Of a DNA stretch of 64,000 nt, positions 1-10,623 are shown one piece after another (the first letter of the stretch is position 1; every line of letters begins with the position of its first letter). A program made the translations under genes and the position numbers. The stretch is taken from assembly GCF_040566545.1 (NCBI RefSeq), contig NZ_JBEWZI010000001.1, forward strand, positions 310,001 through 374,000, written 5' to 3'. Under the pieces are notes generated by a model. That model saw only the letters and a list, made by a program, of their open reading frames with translations, was not told the DNA's origin and searched no databases. This DNA comes from Uliginosibacterium flavum (lineage in GTDB: Bacteria > Pseudomonadota > Gammaproteobacteria > Burkholderiales > Rhodocyclaceae).

Positions 1-544
1 AGCCCAGCGCATCTTCCAGACTCGCCCACTCGTGTTCGACGAAGCCCGGCTTGCCGCGCACCAGATAGTGTTCGAACACATTCGGCATGTCGCGGGCGAT
101 GCCGATTTCGACCAGATAGCGGGCGAAATGCGCTCGGCTGACCAGCGCCGGATTGCCCACATATTTTTGCGCACCTTCCAGCACACCGCGAATCCCGATC
201 TGCGCCAAGCCATCGCTCATACGCTGCGCACGCTCGTCACGGCCGCTGCGCACCTGCTGCAGACCGGCCAGCAGCGCGGCATTCGAGGCATCAAAACCCA
301 GCCCGACGATATGCACAGTCTGGTCGCCCATCGAGACGGAAATCTCCACGCCGTTTACGAAGCGCAGGCCCAGCACATCGGCCTCGGCACGCGCTTCGTC
401 CAGCCCGCCGGTTTCATCGTGATCCGTCAGCGCCAGCAAGCTCACGCCGTTGGCGTGGGCGCGACGCACGAGTTCCGTGGGCGTAAGCAGACCATCGGAA
501 ACGGTGGAGTGACAGTGCAGATCGGCGTTGATGCTTGAGCTCAT
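1..544 (-). CDS. PHP-domain phosphatase/exonuclease (YciV/TrpH/RNase AM type), 3' end off window
   Basis: The frame is open from an ATG at 542-544 to the window edge, giving about 181 N-terminal residues; the C-terminus lies outside. The protein begins MSSSINADLHCHSTVSDG and continues LLALTDHDETGG. These are the first two metal-binding motifs of the polymerase-and-histidinol-phosphatase (PHP) fold (DLHCHS and TDHD). A later VNGVEIS supplies the usual Glu. Family members release phosphate from nucleoside 3',5'-bisphosphates or trim 5' ends of small rRNAs. The order of motifs and the N-terminal position fit the YciV/RnmA group rather than DNA polymerase III alpha. Substrate cannot be settled from this fragment. 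Confidence 0.85.
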   Translation of the reverse strand, partial: MSSSINADLHCHSTVSDGLLTPTELVRRAHANGVSLLALTDHDETGGLDEARAEADVLGLRFVNGVEISVSMGDQTVHIVGLGFDASNAALLAGLQQVRSGRDERAQRMSDGLAQIGIRGVLEGAQKYVGNPALVSRAHFARYLVEIGIARDMPNVFEHYLVRGKPGFVEHEWASLEDALG

Positions 545-823
545 GCCTACAGTTTAACAGCCCGGCTTGCCCCGCCGCGGATCGATCCGCAAGGCTTCAC
601 GTGTGGGCGCTCGCACCAGCAATCCGCCACACCCCACAAGCAGCTCGAAGAGCTGCGCCTGATGGACATCTACAAGCACCCTACCCGCACGACCTTGCCT
701 GACGGAGATCTACAAAGACACCACCCGAAGATCAAAACTACACGCGGCTCTTCGGGCATCCCTCATTAACACTCCATTTCTCCGGCTTGAGTTCGCCGCC
801 AAGGCAGGTTACATTCGCGCCTC
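545..823. other. Intergenic gap with one copy of the dispersed element
   Basis: No coding frame is convincing here. About 636-762 contains a diverged copy of the dispersed element seen across the window: CTCGAAGAG near its left side, CCCGAAGA in the middle and GCGGCTCTTCGGGCATCC at the right. The promoter for the riboswitch leader should lie to its right, but I cannot pick it out. Confidence 0.5.
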
Positions 824-1129
824 GTTCGGGAGAGAGTCGCAAGACCGCCGAAGGCGCAACCCCCCGGGAACGCTCAGGTATCAAGGACCGGACGAAGATC
901 ACAAATCTGGAGAGCGGTGCTCGTTCCAGTTTGAAATCGAACCGACACTTTGTCGACGTCGTCTTACCGTGCTACAGCACTGTCTGCGACTCGTCTTCGC
1001 GCCTCGGCCCGATTGCAAACCGGAATTTGGGTACCCACCGAAGGGGCACGGAAAGCACAGCTTTTCAATCTCTCAGGTATCAAGGACAGATGGGGGCCGC
1101 ACTCACACACGAGGAGTCCGGCCCTTTTT
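824..1129 (+). promoter_or_regulatory. Tandem glycine riboswitch upstream of gcvT, with enlarged second-aptamer arm
   Basis: Two glycine-aptamer cores are visible. In aptamer 1 (824-893), GTTCGG pairs with CCGGAC as P1; GGAGAG, a short GTC-GCAA-GAC hairpin, CGCCGAAGG and CTCAGGTATCAAGGAC follow. Aptamer 2 (905-1091) has P1 ATCT/AGAT, GGAGAG at 909-914, CACCGAAGG at 1036-1044 and CTCTCAGGTATCAAGGAC near 1070-1087. The segment between GGAGAG and the CCGAAGG box is about 120 nt instead of the usual 15-25 and folds back on itself: GGTGCTCG with CGGGTACC-like pairing, TTCCAGTTTG with CAAACCGGAA, AATCG with CGATT. A hairpin with a T-run follows. This family controls glycine cleavage genes, as found here. 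Confidence 0.9.
1094..1129 (+). terminator. Putative riboswitch expression-platform terminator
   Basis: GGGCCG (1094-1099) pairs with CGGCCC (1119-1124) and five T residues follow at 1125-1129, just before the gcvT ribosome binding region. This placement suggests transcription termination without glycine and read-through with glycine. The stem is short with a 19-nt loop, so control at translation initiation is an alternative. Confidence 0.55.
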
Positions 1130-1149
1130 CATTTGTCCCTGAGAGAAAC

Positions 1150-2247
1150 ATGGCCAAGCAGACTCCGCTCTACCCCGCACACCTCGCCGCCGGCGCCAAG
1201 ATCGTCGACTTCGCCGGCTGGGACATGCCCATCCATTACGGCTCGCAGCTTGAAGAGCACAAGCAGGTGCGCGCCGACGCCGGCATGTTCGACGTCTCGC
1301 ACATGCTGCCCATCGACGTTAGCGGCGCGGGCGCCCAGGCCTTCCTGCAGAAGCTGCTCGCCAACAACGTTGCCAAGCTCACCGAGCCGGGCAAGGCACT
1401 GTATTCCTGCATGTTGAAAGAGGATGCCGGCATTCTCGACGACCTGATCGTCTACTTTTTCGCCGCCGACGACTACCGCATCGTGGTCAACGCCGGCACC
1501 GCCGACAAGGACGTGGCCTGGATGCGTGAGCAGGCCGGCAAGCTGCCCGGTGGCGGCAATGTGACGATCAACCCGCGCCGTGATCTGGCCATCATCGCCG
1601 TGCAAGGGCCGAACGCCCAGGCCAAGGTCTGGGCCGCCCTGCCCGGCTCTGAAGCGGCATCCAGCCATCTCAAATACTTCCAGGCCGCGCGCTTCGGCGA
1701 GCTCATGCTCTGCAGCACGGGCTACACCGGTGAGTCTGGTTTCGAGCTGATTTTCCCCGCCGGCCAAGCCATTGAAATCTGGAACGCGCTGCGCGCCCAG
1801 GGCGTCGCACCCATCGGCCTCGGCGCGCGCGACACCCTGCGTCTGGAAGCCGGTATGAACCTCTACGGACTGGACATGGACGAGAGCGTCGGCCCGCTGG
1901 AGTCCGGTCTGGCCTGGACGGTCGACTTCTCCACCGGCCGCGACTTCATCGGCCGTGCCGCGCTGGAAGCCAATCCGCCCACCCAACAACTCGTCGGCCT
2001 GCTGCTCGAAGACCGTGGCGTTTTGCGCAGCCACATGCCAGTGTTCACCACGCACGGCGCGGGTGAAACCACCAGCGGCAGCTTCGCCCCGAGCATGAAC
2101 GCTTCCATCGCCTTTGCCCGCGTGCCCGTCGGCGTGGCGCTGGGCGACACGGTCGAAGTCGAAGTGCGTGGCAAACGGCTCAAAGCGCGCGTGACGAAGA
2201 TGTCCTTCGTGCGCAAGGGCAAGGTTCTGGTTCAGGCAGCAAACTGA
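1150..2247 (+). CDS. gcvT: Aminomethyltransferase, glycine cleavage T protein
   Basis: The 365-residue protein matches the family's usual length. It transfers the methylene group from the aminomethyl-lipoyl arm of H protein to tetrahydrofolate, releasing ammonia. It starts MAKQTPLYPAHLAAGAKIVDFAGWDMPIHY and carries the conserved VRADAGMFDVSHM, CSTGYTGESGFEL and GARDTLRLEAGMNLYG segments. I place the start at the ATG at 1150, preceded by GAGAGAA. The frame is open further upstream only because it crosses the riboswitch leader. gcvH follows after 51 bp and gcvP about 0.85 kb later, so the set is probably co-regulated by glycine. Confidence 0.97.
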   Translation: MAKQTPLYPAHLAAGAKIVDFAGWDMPIHYGSQLEEHKQVRADAGMFDVSHMLPIDVSGAGAQAFLQKLLANNVAKLTEPGKALYSCMLKEDAGILDDLIVYFFAADDYRIVVNAGTADKDVAWMREQAGKLPGGGNVTINPRRDLAIIAVQGPNAQAKVWAALPGSEAASSHLKYFQAARFGELMLCSTGYTGESGFELIFPAGQAIEIWNALRAQGVAPIGLGARDTLRLEAGMNLYGLDMDESVGPLESGLAWTVDFSTGRDFIGRAALEANPPTQQLVGLLLEDRGVLRSHMPVFTTHGAGETTSGSFAPSMNASIAFARVPVGVALGDTVEVEVRGKRLKARVTKMSFVRKGKVLVQAAN

Positions 2248-2298
2248 TTCATCACCCACTTCATCATTTCCAAACAAGATCAATCCAAGGAGCAAGAC

Positions 2299-2679
2299 AT
2301 GAGCATCCCGACCACGCTGCGTTACACCGAATCCCACGAATGGATCCGCAAGGAGCCGGACAACACCCTGACCATCGGCATCACCGATCACGCGCAGGAA
2401 GCCCTCGGCGACATCGTCTTTCTGGAGCTGCCGGAAGCTGGCCGCGTCGTGAAGGCAGGTGAGGAAGTCGCTGTCGTCGAATCCGTCAAGGCCGCCTCCG
2501 ACATCTACGCCCCGGTCGCCGGCGAGATCATCGAAGCCAACACGGCTGCGGTGGATGCACCCGACAGCGTCAACAGCGATCCCTACGGCGCCTGGCTGTT
2601 CAAGATCAAGCCGGCAAACCTGGATGACATCGACGCGCTGCTGGATGCGGCCGGCTATGCCAAGGCCATCGACGCCTAA
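2299..2679 (+). CDS. gcvH: Glycine cleavage H protein (lipoyl carrier)
   Basis: The 126-residue carrier shuttles the aminomethyl intermediate between P and T proteins and the dihydrolipoamide between T and L proteins. The lipoylated lysine is K64 in VVESVKAASDIYAP, and the N-terminal YTESHEWIR and GITDHAQEALGDIVFLELP blocks are typical. AAGGAGCAAGAC lies just upstream of the ATG. It sits between gcvT and gcvP in the usual order. No L protein (dihydrolipoyl dehydrogenase) is in the window, so that subunit is presumably shared from a dehydrogenase complex elsewhere. Confidence 0.97.
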   Translation: MSIPTTLRYTESHEWIRKEPDNTLTIGITDHAQEALGDIVFLELPEAGRVVKAGEEVAVVESVKAASDIYAPVAGEIIEANTAAVDAPDSVNSDPYGAWLFKIKPANLDDIDALLDAAGYAKAIDA

Positions 2680-2705
2680 GTCTTTGACCAGTGAGCCACA
2701 TCCCC

Positions 2706-2815
2706 CAACCCGTTCGCCCTGAGCGTAGCGCAGCGAATTCGAAGGGCAGACCATCGCGCCCCTGCTTCGACTCCACTCGCTGTGCTCCTGACGCTCGGCA
2801 CGAACGGATTAAGGT
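2706..2815. repeat. Intergenic repeat-like segment, 'GTTCGCCCTGAGC' type
   Basis: The gap after gcvH contains CGTTCGCCCTGAGCGTAGCG, then CGAATTCGAAGGG and CTTCGACTCCACTCG. This resembles widespread intergenic repeats built on GTTCGxxCTGAGC and CGAAGGG. A related CCTTCGACGGGGCTCAGGAC string occurs inside the element at 34980-35099. Confidence 0.5.
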
Positions 2816-2823
2816 AGCTCACC

Positions 2824-2991
2824 ATGCCAAAACCTGATCGCGACCCGCTCAACGAACTGCTGAAGTACGCCATCGTCGCAGCGGGCATGTGCCTCGCCAT
2901 GCTCGTGCTGACGCGCGGCAAGTGGCTCACGGCCTTGCTGATCGGGGTGTGGTTGGTGTTTGTGGTCATCCGGTTCAAACGAAAAACGTAG
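2824..2991 (+). CDS. Small two-helix membrane protein (hypothetical, 55 aa)
   Basis: An ATG at 2824 opens a 55-codon frame reading MPKPDRDPLNELLKYAIVAA and onward through two hydrophobic stretches (about residues 15-29 and 33-48), ending in VIRFKRKT. The positive tail puts the C-terminus in the cytoplasm by the positive-inside rule, with both termini inside. GGTAGCTCACC precedes the start, a weak ribosome site. I do not recognise a family. It could be a real small membrane protein carried in the gcv transcript. Its stop codon falls inside the GTAGGG element, so the last residues could be altered by that insertion. Confidence 0.5.
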   Translation: MPKPDRDPLNELLKYAIVAAGMCLAMLVLTRGKWLTALLIGVWLVFVVIRFKRKT

Positions 2992-3070
2992 GGTGCAATA
3001 ACCGAAGGGCATTGCACCGCACGCAACGAGGCAAATCCGGTGCAATTCGCGTTGCTCATTGACACCCTAC
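2988..3070. repeat. GTAGGG... inverted-repeat element
   Basis: GTAGGGTGCAATA at 2988-3000 is answered by ATTGACACCCTAC at 3058-3070, with inner GCATTGCACC/GGTGCAATTC pairing. It lies between the small ORF and gcvP. Confidence 0.7.
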
Positions 3071-3098
3071 AAACCCTATACGCCCCACAGAGAAAACC

Positions 3099-6026
<2,928 letters not shown>

Positions 6027-6075
6027 GGGCTTGATCGGGCATTACTCAATACATCATGAATCGGGGAAAACCTAG

Positions 6076-6885
6076 ATGAGCGCGGGCAGGCTAAGCATGG
6101 AGGAGATCAAAAGCTATGTATTTCTTGTGCCTCATGACGGGTTTGACAAAGGCACGATTGTCTACAAATACCGGCAATTCAATGAACGAGCGCTCAAAAG
6201 TTTGCTGATGAGCCAAGCCTACTTCGCGCCCTCTGCTGCGTTCAACGACCCGTTCGAGAAAAAATCCTTCACCGATCTAGATGTAGACACCACCGGCTAT
6301 GATCACGAAAGGGCCGTAAAAGTAGTTAATGATCTATTTTCTGACTGTGGCATTTTCTGTCTCTGTGAAACAGCAAACAACCTGCACATGTGGTCTTTCT
6401 ACGGGGGCGACGAGAGAGGATGTGGGCTGGGTGGATTAGCCATAGGTTACAGACTTGAATCTCTCCTCAAAAATTTGAGGCCCTGCTCCTTGGACAAAGA
6501 CGAGCACGTCCCACGCTGGAGATATGTCTATCGCGTGGAATACGGAAACCGCCCCCAGAAAATCAAGTTCAAACTTCTACATAGTGGTAATTACAAACAG
6601 CAAGGTAGAGAGCGACAAAAGCAATTCGCTCATAAATCCAACGCCTTCAAGGGGGAGCAGGAAATCCGCATCGTCTTCGTTGGGAAAGACGACACCAACA
6701 AGAAATATGCAGGACACGGCCTGTATGAGCACAGCCCCGAAGACATCGCAGAAATCGTATTCGGAGAACACTTCGCTCCAGACAACGAGGCAGTTATTCG
6801 ACGCTTACTCGAAGGCCGAAATGTTCATTTCCGACGAGCCAAACGCATTCCTAACCAGTACGGCCTTCAAGTTGTGGATGCTTGA
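6076..6885 (+). CDS. DUF2971 family protein
   Basis: This 269-residue protein shows the DUF2971 layout: VYKYRQFNERALKSLLMSQAYFAPSAAFNDPFE near the N-terminus, then FCLCETANNLHMWSFYGGDERGCGLGGLAIGY, and later an EQEIRIVF segment. The family has no firmly established biochemical role that I can assign. Base composition is visibly more AT-rich than gcvP upstream, which suggests acquisition. The start at 6076 follows GGGGAAAACCTAG; an internal ATG at 6109 is possible. A second, shorter member lies at 44332-44970. The gene follows gcvP by only 49 bp but need not share its function. Confidence 0.8.
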   Translation: MSAGRLSMEEIKSYVFLVPHDGFDKGTIVYKYRQFNERALKSLLMSQAYFAPSAAFNDPFEKKSFTDLDVDTTGYDHERAVKVVNDLFSDCGIFCLCETANNLHMWSFYGGDERGCGLGGLAIGYRLESLLKNLRPCSLDKDEHVPRWRYVYRVEYGNRPQKIKFKLLHSGNYKQQGRERQKQFAHKSNAFKGEQEIRIVFVGKDDTNKKYAGHGLYEHSPEDIAEIVFGEHFAPDNEAVIRRLLEGRNVHFRRAKRIPNQYGLQVVDA

Positions 6886-7007
6886 AGAAACGTCCAAATA
6901 TGGTCGCTCCTAGTAAATGCTGTTCGCACGGGCAACCACGGAGTAACACTCCACGTGGGCGGACCTTCCCGTATCATCCCGCCCTCGCCATTCACCCCCG
7001 CCACATC

Positions 7008-7313
7008 ATGAAATTCAATCTGAAGGTTCCCTTCGCAGAGAAAGACGCCGCCAAGAAGCAAGGTGCGCGCTGGGATGCAGCGAACAAGCTGTGGTATGTC
7101 GCGGACAAGGCGGACATGACGCCTTTCGCGAAGTGGAATCCGACGCCGCGCGATGCGTCTGCAAGCGCGGCGCCGTCTGCGTCAGGGCGGGCTCCAGCGA
7201 AAGCCGCCGCGCCCGCCGCAGGCATCGTCCAGATCGGCAGCAAATATGTCGAGTTGCCGCGCGTGTGCGAATGCCTGCCTTGGGATGATTGCGACAAGTG
7301 CCGCGCGACCTGA
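7008..7313 (+). CDS. Small DUF5710-like protein with C-terminal cysteine cluster
   Basis: The 101-residue protein starts MKFNLKVPFAEKDAAKKQGA and goes on to RWDAANKLWYVADKADMTPFAKW. This is the DUF5710-type module (KxxGARWDxxxKxWYV) found alone or at the ends of DNA-processing proteins. A low-complexity Ala/Pro/Ser stretch (about 45-68) leads to CECLPWDDCDKC, four cysteines that could bind a metal. I chose the ATG at 7008 because the module begins there. The frame extends upstream to 6882 but that part lacks recognisable protein character. Function unknown. Confidence 0.75.
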   Translation: MKFNLKVPFAEKDAAKKQGARWDAANKLWYVADKADMTPFAKWNPTPRDASASAAPSASGRAPAKAAAPAAGIVQIGSKYVELPRVCECLPWDDCDKCRAT

Positions 7314-7603
7314 TCGCTACTCCGCTATTTTTGCGGCAAGCACTGCGCGCGGCGCAAAGCCATCAGAGCGCAATCAGGATTGGGACCTTCGCTGAACTGC
7401 TATTAGACCTGCTTGCAAAGCCGCATCAGCATTGGCTCTGCAGGCAGCCTCCGCCAGGAGGCAGGATGCGCGCGGGTCTCCAGAGGCACATTTGAAAGAC
7501 AACCCTTATCGGCCTGGTCCTGCGACGACCGCCTGCCCCAGATCAAGGCTGCGCAGCCTCGCCCTGTGCGAAGCTGCAAACCTGTTCCCGAAGCACCGGC
7601 CTC
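7314..7603. other. Intergenic gap, nothing recognised
   Basis: About 290 bp without a convincing gene. No clear promoter, terminator or known RNA motif is visible, and no dispersed repeat of the types seen elsewhere. Confidence 0.4.
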
Positions 7604-7873
7604 ATGTCTGATCTGATCGAAGTCCGCATGCCGCGTTATCCCGAATGCTGGGAGAGCTGTGGTTCCTGCGCCAGCGGCGAGGTGTTCATCATCGACGTGC
7701 TGGTGCAGCCCGGTGACGTGCTGCGTGCCGACGACAATCTGATCACGCTGGAAACCGGCAAGGTGGCGTTGGATATCCCCAGCCCTTACGCGGGGGTGGT
7801 GGTCAAGGTGCATCTGCAAGTAGGCGACAAGCCCGAAGCGGGCGCACTGATCGCTACCTTGATCAAGCCGTAG
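7604..7873 (+). CDS. Free-standing lipoyl-domain protein
   Basis: The 89-residue protein is essentially one biotinyl/lipoyl domain: IEVRMPRYPECWESCGSCAS, then VLVQPGDVLRADDNLITLETGKVALDIPSPYAG and VVVKVHLQVGDKPEAGALI. K53 in ETGKVALD sits at the lipoylation hairpin, and the flanking residues resemble E2 lipoyl domains rather than the MKM of biotin carriers. There is no E2 catalytic or E1/E3-binding domain. An unusual cysteine cluster, C15-C19-C22 (CWESCGSC), occupies the loop near the N-terminus. The ribosome site is weak. It converges tail-to-tail with the dehydrogenase that ends at 7874. Carrier role inferred; partner unknown. Confidence 0.8.
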   Translation: MSDLIEVRMPRYPECWESCGSCASGEVFIIDVLVQPGDVLRADDNLITLETGKVALDIPSPYAGVVVKVHLQVGDKPEAGALIATLIKP

Positions 7874-8800
7874 TCAGGTCAGCGCAAGCAAGGCGCGCAG
7901 GTGCTGCTCGGACGCTCTGAACGCTAGCTGCTCCTCAGCGCTGAATTCGTAGTTGAGGATGCGTTCCACGCCGCCGCGCCCGACCACGCAGGGCACGCTC
8001 ATCACCAGATCCTCAACCCCATACTGCCCTTGCAGCAGTACGCCCAGCGGCAGAATCGATTTTTCATTGGCCTCAATGGCGCGAATGATGCGGAAGACGC
8101 TGGCCGCGATGCCGTGATTGGTATTGCCTTTGCGCTCGAAAATACGGAATCCGGCCTCCAGCGTTTGCTGGCGGACCGCGTCGCGATCCACCGGCGGCAG
8201 ACCATTGAGCCGACAGTAGCTCTCCACATCCAGCCCGCACACCTTGCACAGACTCCAGGGAATGAAACCCGTCGCACCGTGATCGCCCAGCAAGTAACCA
8301 TGCAGGTTCTTCGGGTCGACCTGAACATGATCGCTGAGTATTCGCAGAAAGCGCGCCGTATCGATCAATGTGCCGGCCGAGATCAGGCGCTCCGGCGGAT
8401 AGCTCGACGCGCGCAGCATCACCTGGGTCATCACGTCGACCGGATTGGTCACATTGATCACGATGGCCCCGGGCGAATAGCGCTCCACATCAGCGATGAT
8501 GCTGCGCAGGATGAGCGCATTCACCCGCACCAGATCATCGCGACTCTGGCCTTTCTGCAATTGGGCGCCCGCCGTAATCACGACGATGTCGCTCGCGGCG
8601 GTCTCTGGATAATCACCGGCCACCAGAGAGGGATTCTTGGCATAGGTGAAGGGCGTGGTGTGCGAGAAATCCCAGATTTCGGCCTCGGCTTTTTCGCGCG
8701 CCTTGTCGACCGCCACTATCTCGGTGACTTCGCTCATATTGAGTAGAAGCCCAAGAATTTCGGTGCCAACGGCCCCCATGCCGATCACGGATACTTTCAT
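7874..8800 (-). CDS. L-2-hydroxyacid dehydrogenase, lactate/malate dehydrogenase superfamily
   Basis: The 308-residue protein has an N-terminal Rossmann motif (GMGAVGTEI) and the family signature GTLIDTARFLR. The catalytic set is present: D147, R150 and H174 (LLGDHGATGFIPWS). R87 is present in the mobile loop. The residue that discriminates lactate (Gln) from malate (Arg) is here Leu: the loop reads ITAGAQLQKGQSRDDL, with L81 at that position. I therefore infer a 2-oxoacid with a non-polar or larger side chain, as in L-2-hydroxyisocaproate dehydrogenases. CAGGAGCAGGGC precedes the ATG. It is convergent with the lipoyl protein. Confidence 0.8.
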   Translation of the reverse strand: MKVSVIGMGAVGTEILGLLLNMSEVTEIVAVDKAREKAEAEIWDFSHTTPFTYAKNPSLVAGDYPETAASDIVVITAGAQLQKGQSRDDLVRVNALILRSIIADVERYSPGAIVINVTNPVDVMTQVMLRASSYPPERLISAGTLIDTARFLRILSDHVQVDPKNLHGYLLGDHGATGFIPWSLCKVCGLDVESYCRLNGLPPVDRDAVRQQTLEAGFRIFERKGNTNHGIAASVFRIIRAIEANEKSILPLGVLLQGQYGVEDLVMSVPCVVGRGGVERILNYEFSAEEQLAFRASEQHLRALLALT

Positions 8801-8956
8801 GCCCTGCTCCTGAAGACGTTGAGCGCACCTGCAACGGATTGTGTTGATGCTCTCAGCAAGTCTATTCCTGAGACTGATTTACGCCTATCCGTATCCATAC
8901 GGAGCCGGATGCGGCAATAATCGCGACTTCAGCATTTATCTCCGGAGTCATCGCCC

Positions 8957-10126
8957 ATGTCACGTCGCACCTCCTTGCTCCTGTCATCGCTATTCTGCAT
9001 GCTGCTGGCACTCAGCGCCTGCCAGCCCAAACAGGAAGAAACAGCAAATGCCGGCACAGCCGCCGCACGCATCATCAAAATCGGTTTTGCCGCCCCGCTG
9101 ACCGGACCGCAGGCACACTACGGCAAGGGTTACCAGAACGGTGTGCAACTTGCGATTGATGATGCCAATGCACTGAATCCGATGATTGCCGGGCAAACCG
9201 TGCAGTTCGCACTGGTCGCCGAAGACGACATGGCTGACCCCAAGACTGCCACCCAAGTGGCCCAGCGCGTGCTGGATGCCGGCGTGGCAGGCATGATCGG
9301 TCACTTCAACTCCGGCACCTCGATTCCGGCCTCCAAGGTGTATTCGGACGCTGGCCTGCCGCAGATCGCCATGGCCACCGCTCCCACCTTCACCCAGCAG
9401 GGCTTCAAAACCACCTTTCGCTCGATGACCTCTGACACCCAACAAGGCTCGGTGATGGGCCGCTTCGTGGTGAGCAAGCTCGGCGCGCAGAAAATCGCCA
9501 TCATCGACGACCGCACGGCCTACGGCCAAGGTCTCGCCGACGAGTTCGACAAGGCAGTCAAAGCCGCTGGCGGCCATGTGGTGGCACGCGAATTCACGAA
9601 CGACAAGGCCAGTGATTTCATGGCCATCCTGACCAGCATCAAGAGCAAGAAGCCCGACGTCATTTTCTTCGGCGGCACCGATGCGCAATCCGGCCCGCTC
9701 GCCAAGCAGATCAAACAGATCGGCCTCAAAACTCCGCTGCTGTCTGGCGAAATGACCCGCTCCGACACCTTCCTGAAGCTTGCCGGCGATGCTGCCGAAG
9801 GCACCATCGCCTCGCTGGCCGGCCTGCCAATGGACAAGATGCCGGGTGGTCAGGACTTCCTGACCCGCTTCAAAGCCAAATATGGCGAACCCGAGATCTA
9901 CTCACCCTATGGCTATGACGCAACGCGCATCCTGATCGCCGCCATGCTCAAGGCCGACTCAACCGAGGCCGCAAAATATCTACCAGTCCTCGCGGCTATC
10001 GAACACACCGGCGTCACCGCGCCGAAGATTGCCTACGATGCCAAGGGCGATCTCGCCAATGGCGGCATCACGGTATACAAGGTCGTGAACGGAAAATGGG
10101 AAGTGATGGAAACCATCGCCGAGTAA
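8957..10126 (+). CDS. Branched-chain amino-acid-type ABC transporter substrate-binding lipoprotein
   Basis: This 389-residue protein has a lipoprotein signal (LLLSSLFCMLLALSAC, lipidated Cys at about residue 21). A mature Leu/Ile/Val-binding-protein fold follows, beginning IKIGFAAPLTGPQAHYGKGY and containing GVAGMIGHFNSGTSIPASKVYSDAGLPQIA. Such proteins capture ligands in the periplasm for a LivHMGF-type permease. No permease or ATPase genes are adjacent, so it either feeds a transporter encoded elsewhere or is a stand-alone sensor. A hairpin terminator follows within 25 bp, which supports a single-gene transcript. Confidence 0.9.
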   Translation: MSRRTSLLLSSLFCMLLALSACQPKQEETANAGTAAARIIKIGFAAPLTGPQAHYGKGYQNGVQLAIDDANALNPMIAGQTVQFALVAEDDMADPKTATQVAQRVLDAGVAGMIGHFNSGTSIPASKVYSDAGLPQIAMATAPTFTQQGFKTTFRSMTSDTQQGSVMGRFVVSKLGAQKIAIIDDRTAYGQGLADEFDKAVKAAGGHVVAREFTNDKASDFMAILTSIKSKKPDVIFFGGTDAQSGPLAKQIKQIGLKTPLLSGEMTRSDTFLKLAGDAAEGTIASLAGLPMDKMPGGQDFLTRFKAKYGEPEIYSPYGYDATRILIAAMLKADSTEAAKYLPVLAAIEHTGVTAPKIAYDAKGDLANGGITVYKVVNGKWEVMETIAE

Positions 10127-10147
10127 GTCTTGTTGCACAAAAACCAA

Positions 10148-10171
10148 GGGCCGGCATTGCCGGTCCTTTCT
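10148..10171 (+). terminator. Terminator after the binding-protein gene
   Basis: GGGCCGGC-att-GCCGGTCC hairpin (10148-10166) followed by TTTCT. Confidence 0.75.
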
Positions 10172-10260
10172 ATGATGGTGGCACGCATTGAATATCGGCC
10201 ACCCGTGTGCATTGAAATTTAACTTGGTTGGAGTGGCGTTCTTCTATTGATGGATGACTG

Positions 10261-10299
10261 AAAACAAAAAACCCGCACTGCCAGTAGCAGTGCGGGTTT
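10261..10299 (-). terminator. Terminator of tRNA-Ser
   Basis: Read on the minus strand, AACCCGCACTGC and GCAGTGCGGGTT form a 12-bp stem followed by a T-rich run (the complement of AAAACAAAAAA at 10261-10270). It lies just downstream of the tRNA. Confidence 0.8.
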
Positions 10300-10311
10300 T
10301 CGTTTCATTCG

Positions 10312-10402
10312 TGGCGGAGAAGGCGGGATTCGAACCCGCGGTGGGATGTTATCCCACACACGCTTTCCAGGCGTGCGACTTAAACCACTCATCCACCTCT
10401 CC
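10312..10402 (-). tRNA. tRNA-Ser (anticodon GGA)
   Basis: Minus-strand sequence folds as a class II tRNA. The acceptor arm is GGAGAGG/CTTCTCC with discriminator G and encoded CCA. The anticodon stem ACGC/GCGT encloses loop CTGGAAA, anticodon GGA, reading UCC and UCU. The long variable arm is TGTGGGATAACATCCCAC-like, and the T-arm GCGGGTTCGAATCCCGC is canonical. Length is 91 nt with CCA. Confidence 0.96.
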
Positions 10403-10623
10403 GCGAAGAGGCGCGATTATAGCCACAGAAGCCCGATTGGGCAATCCCGCCACGCAACATTCCGGACGGAGTGACAACAAACGCCCTGAATTTGAAAATT
10501 GCCGTAAGCTTTTCGCAAATCAGAGGTCTACTAAGAAGAAGCTGATCACGCCATCGCGGCAAGATCATGAGCAAGTTCTGAAAACAGAGAGTCTGGCAGC
10601 CCCAAGCCACGAAAGGATGCACC

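Noticed and set aside
787..1149. N-terminal extension of gcvT in an open frame
   Set aside because: This stretch is the glycine riboswitch leader; conserved GcvT sequence begins only at the ATG at 1150.
1129..2754. A 541-codon open frame on the minus strand opposite gcvT and gcvH
   Set aside because: It is the antisense of two clear core genes in GC-rich DNA; its composition (Gly, Ala, Asp, His rich) has no recognisable domain.
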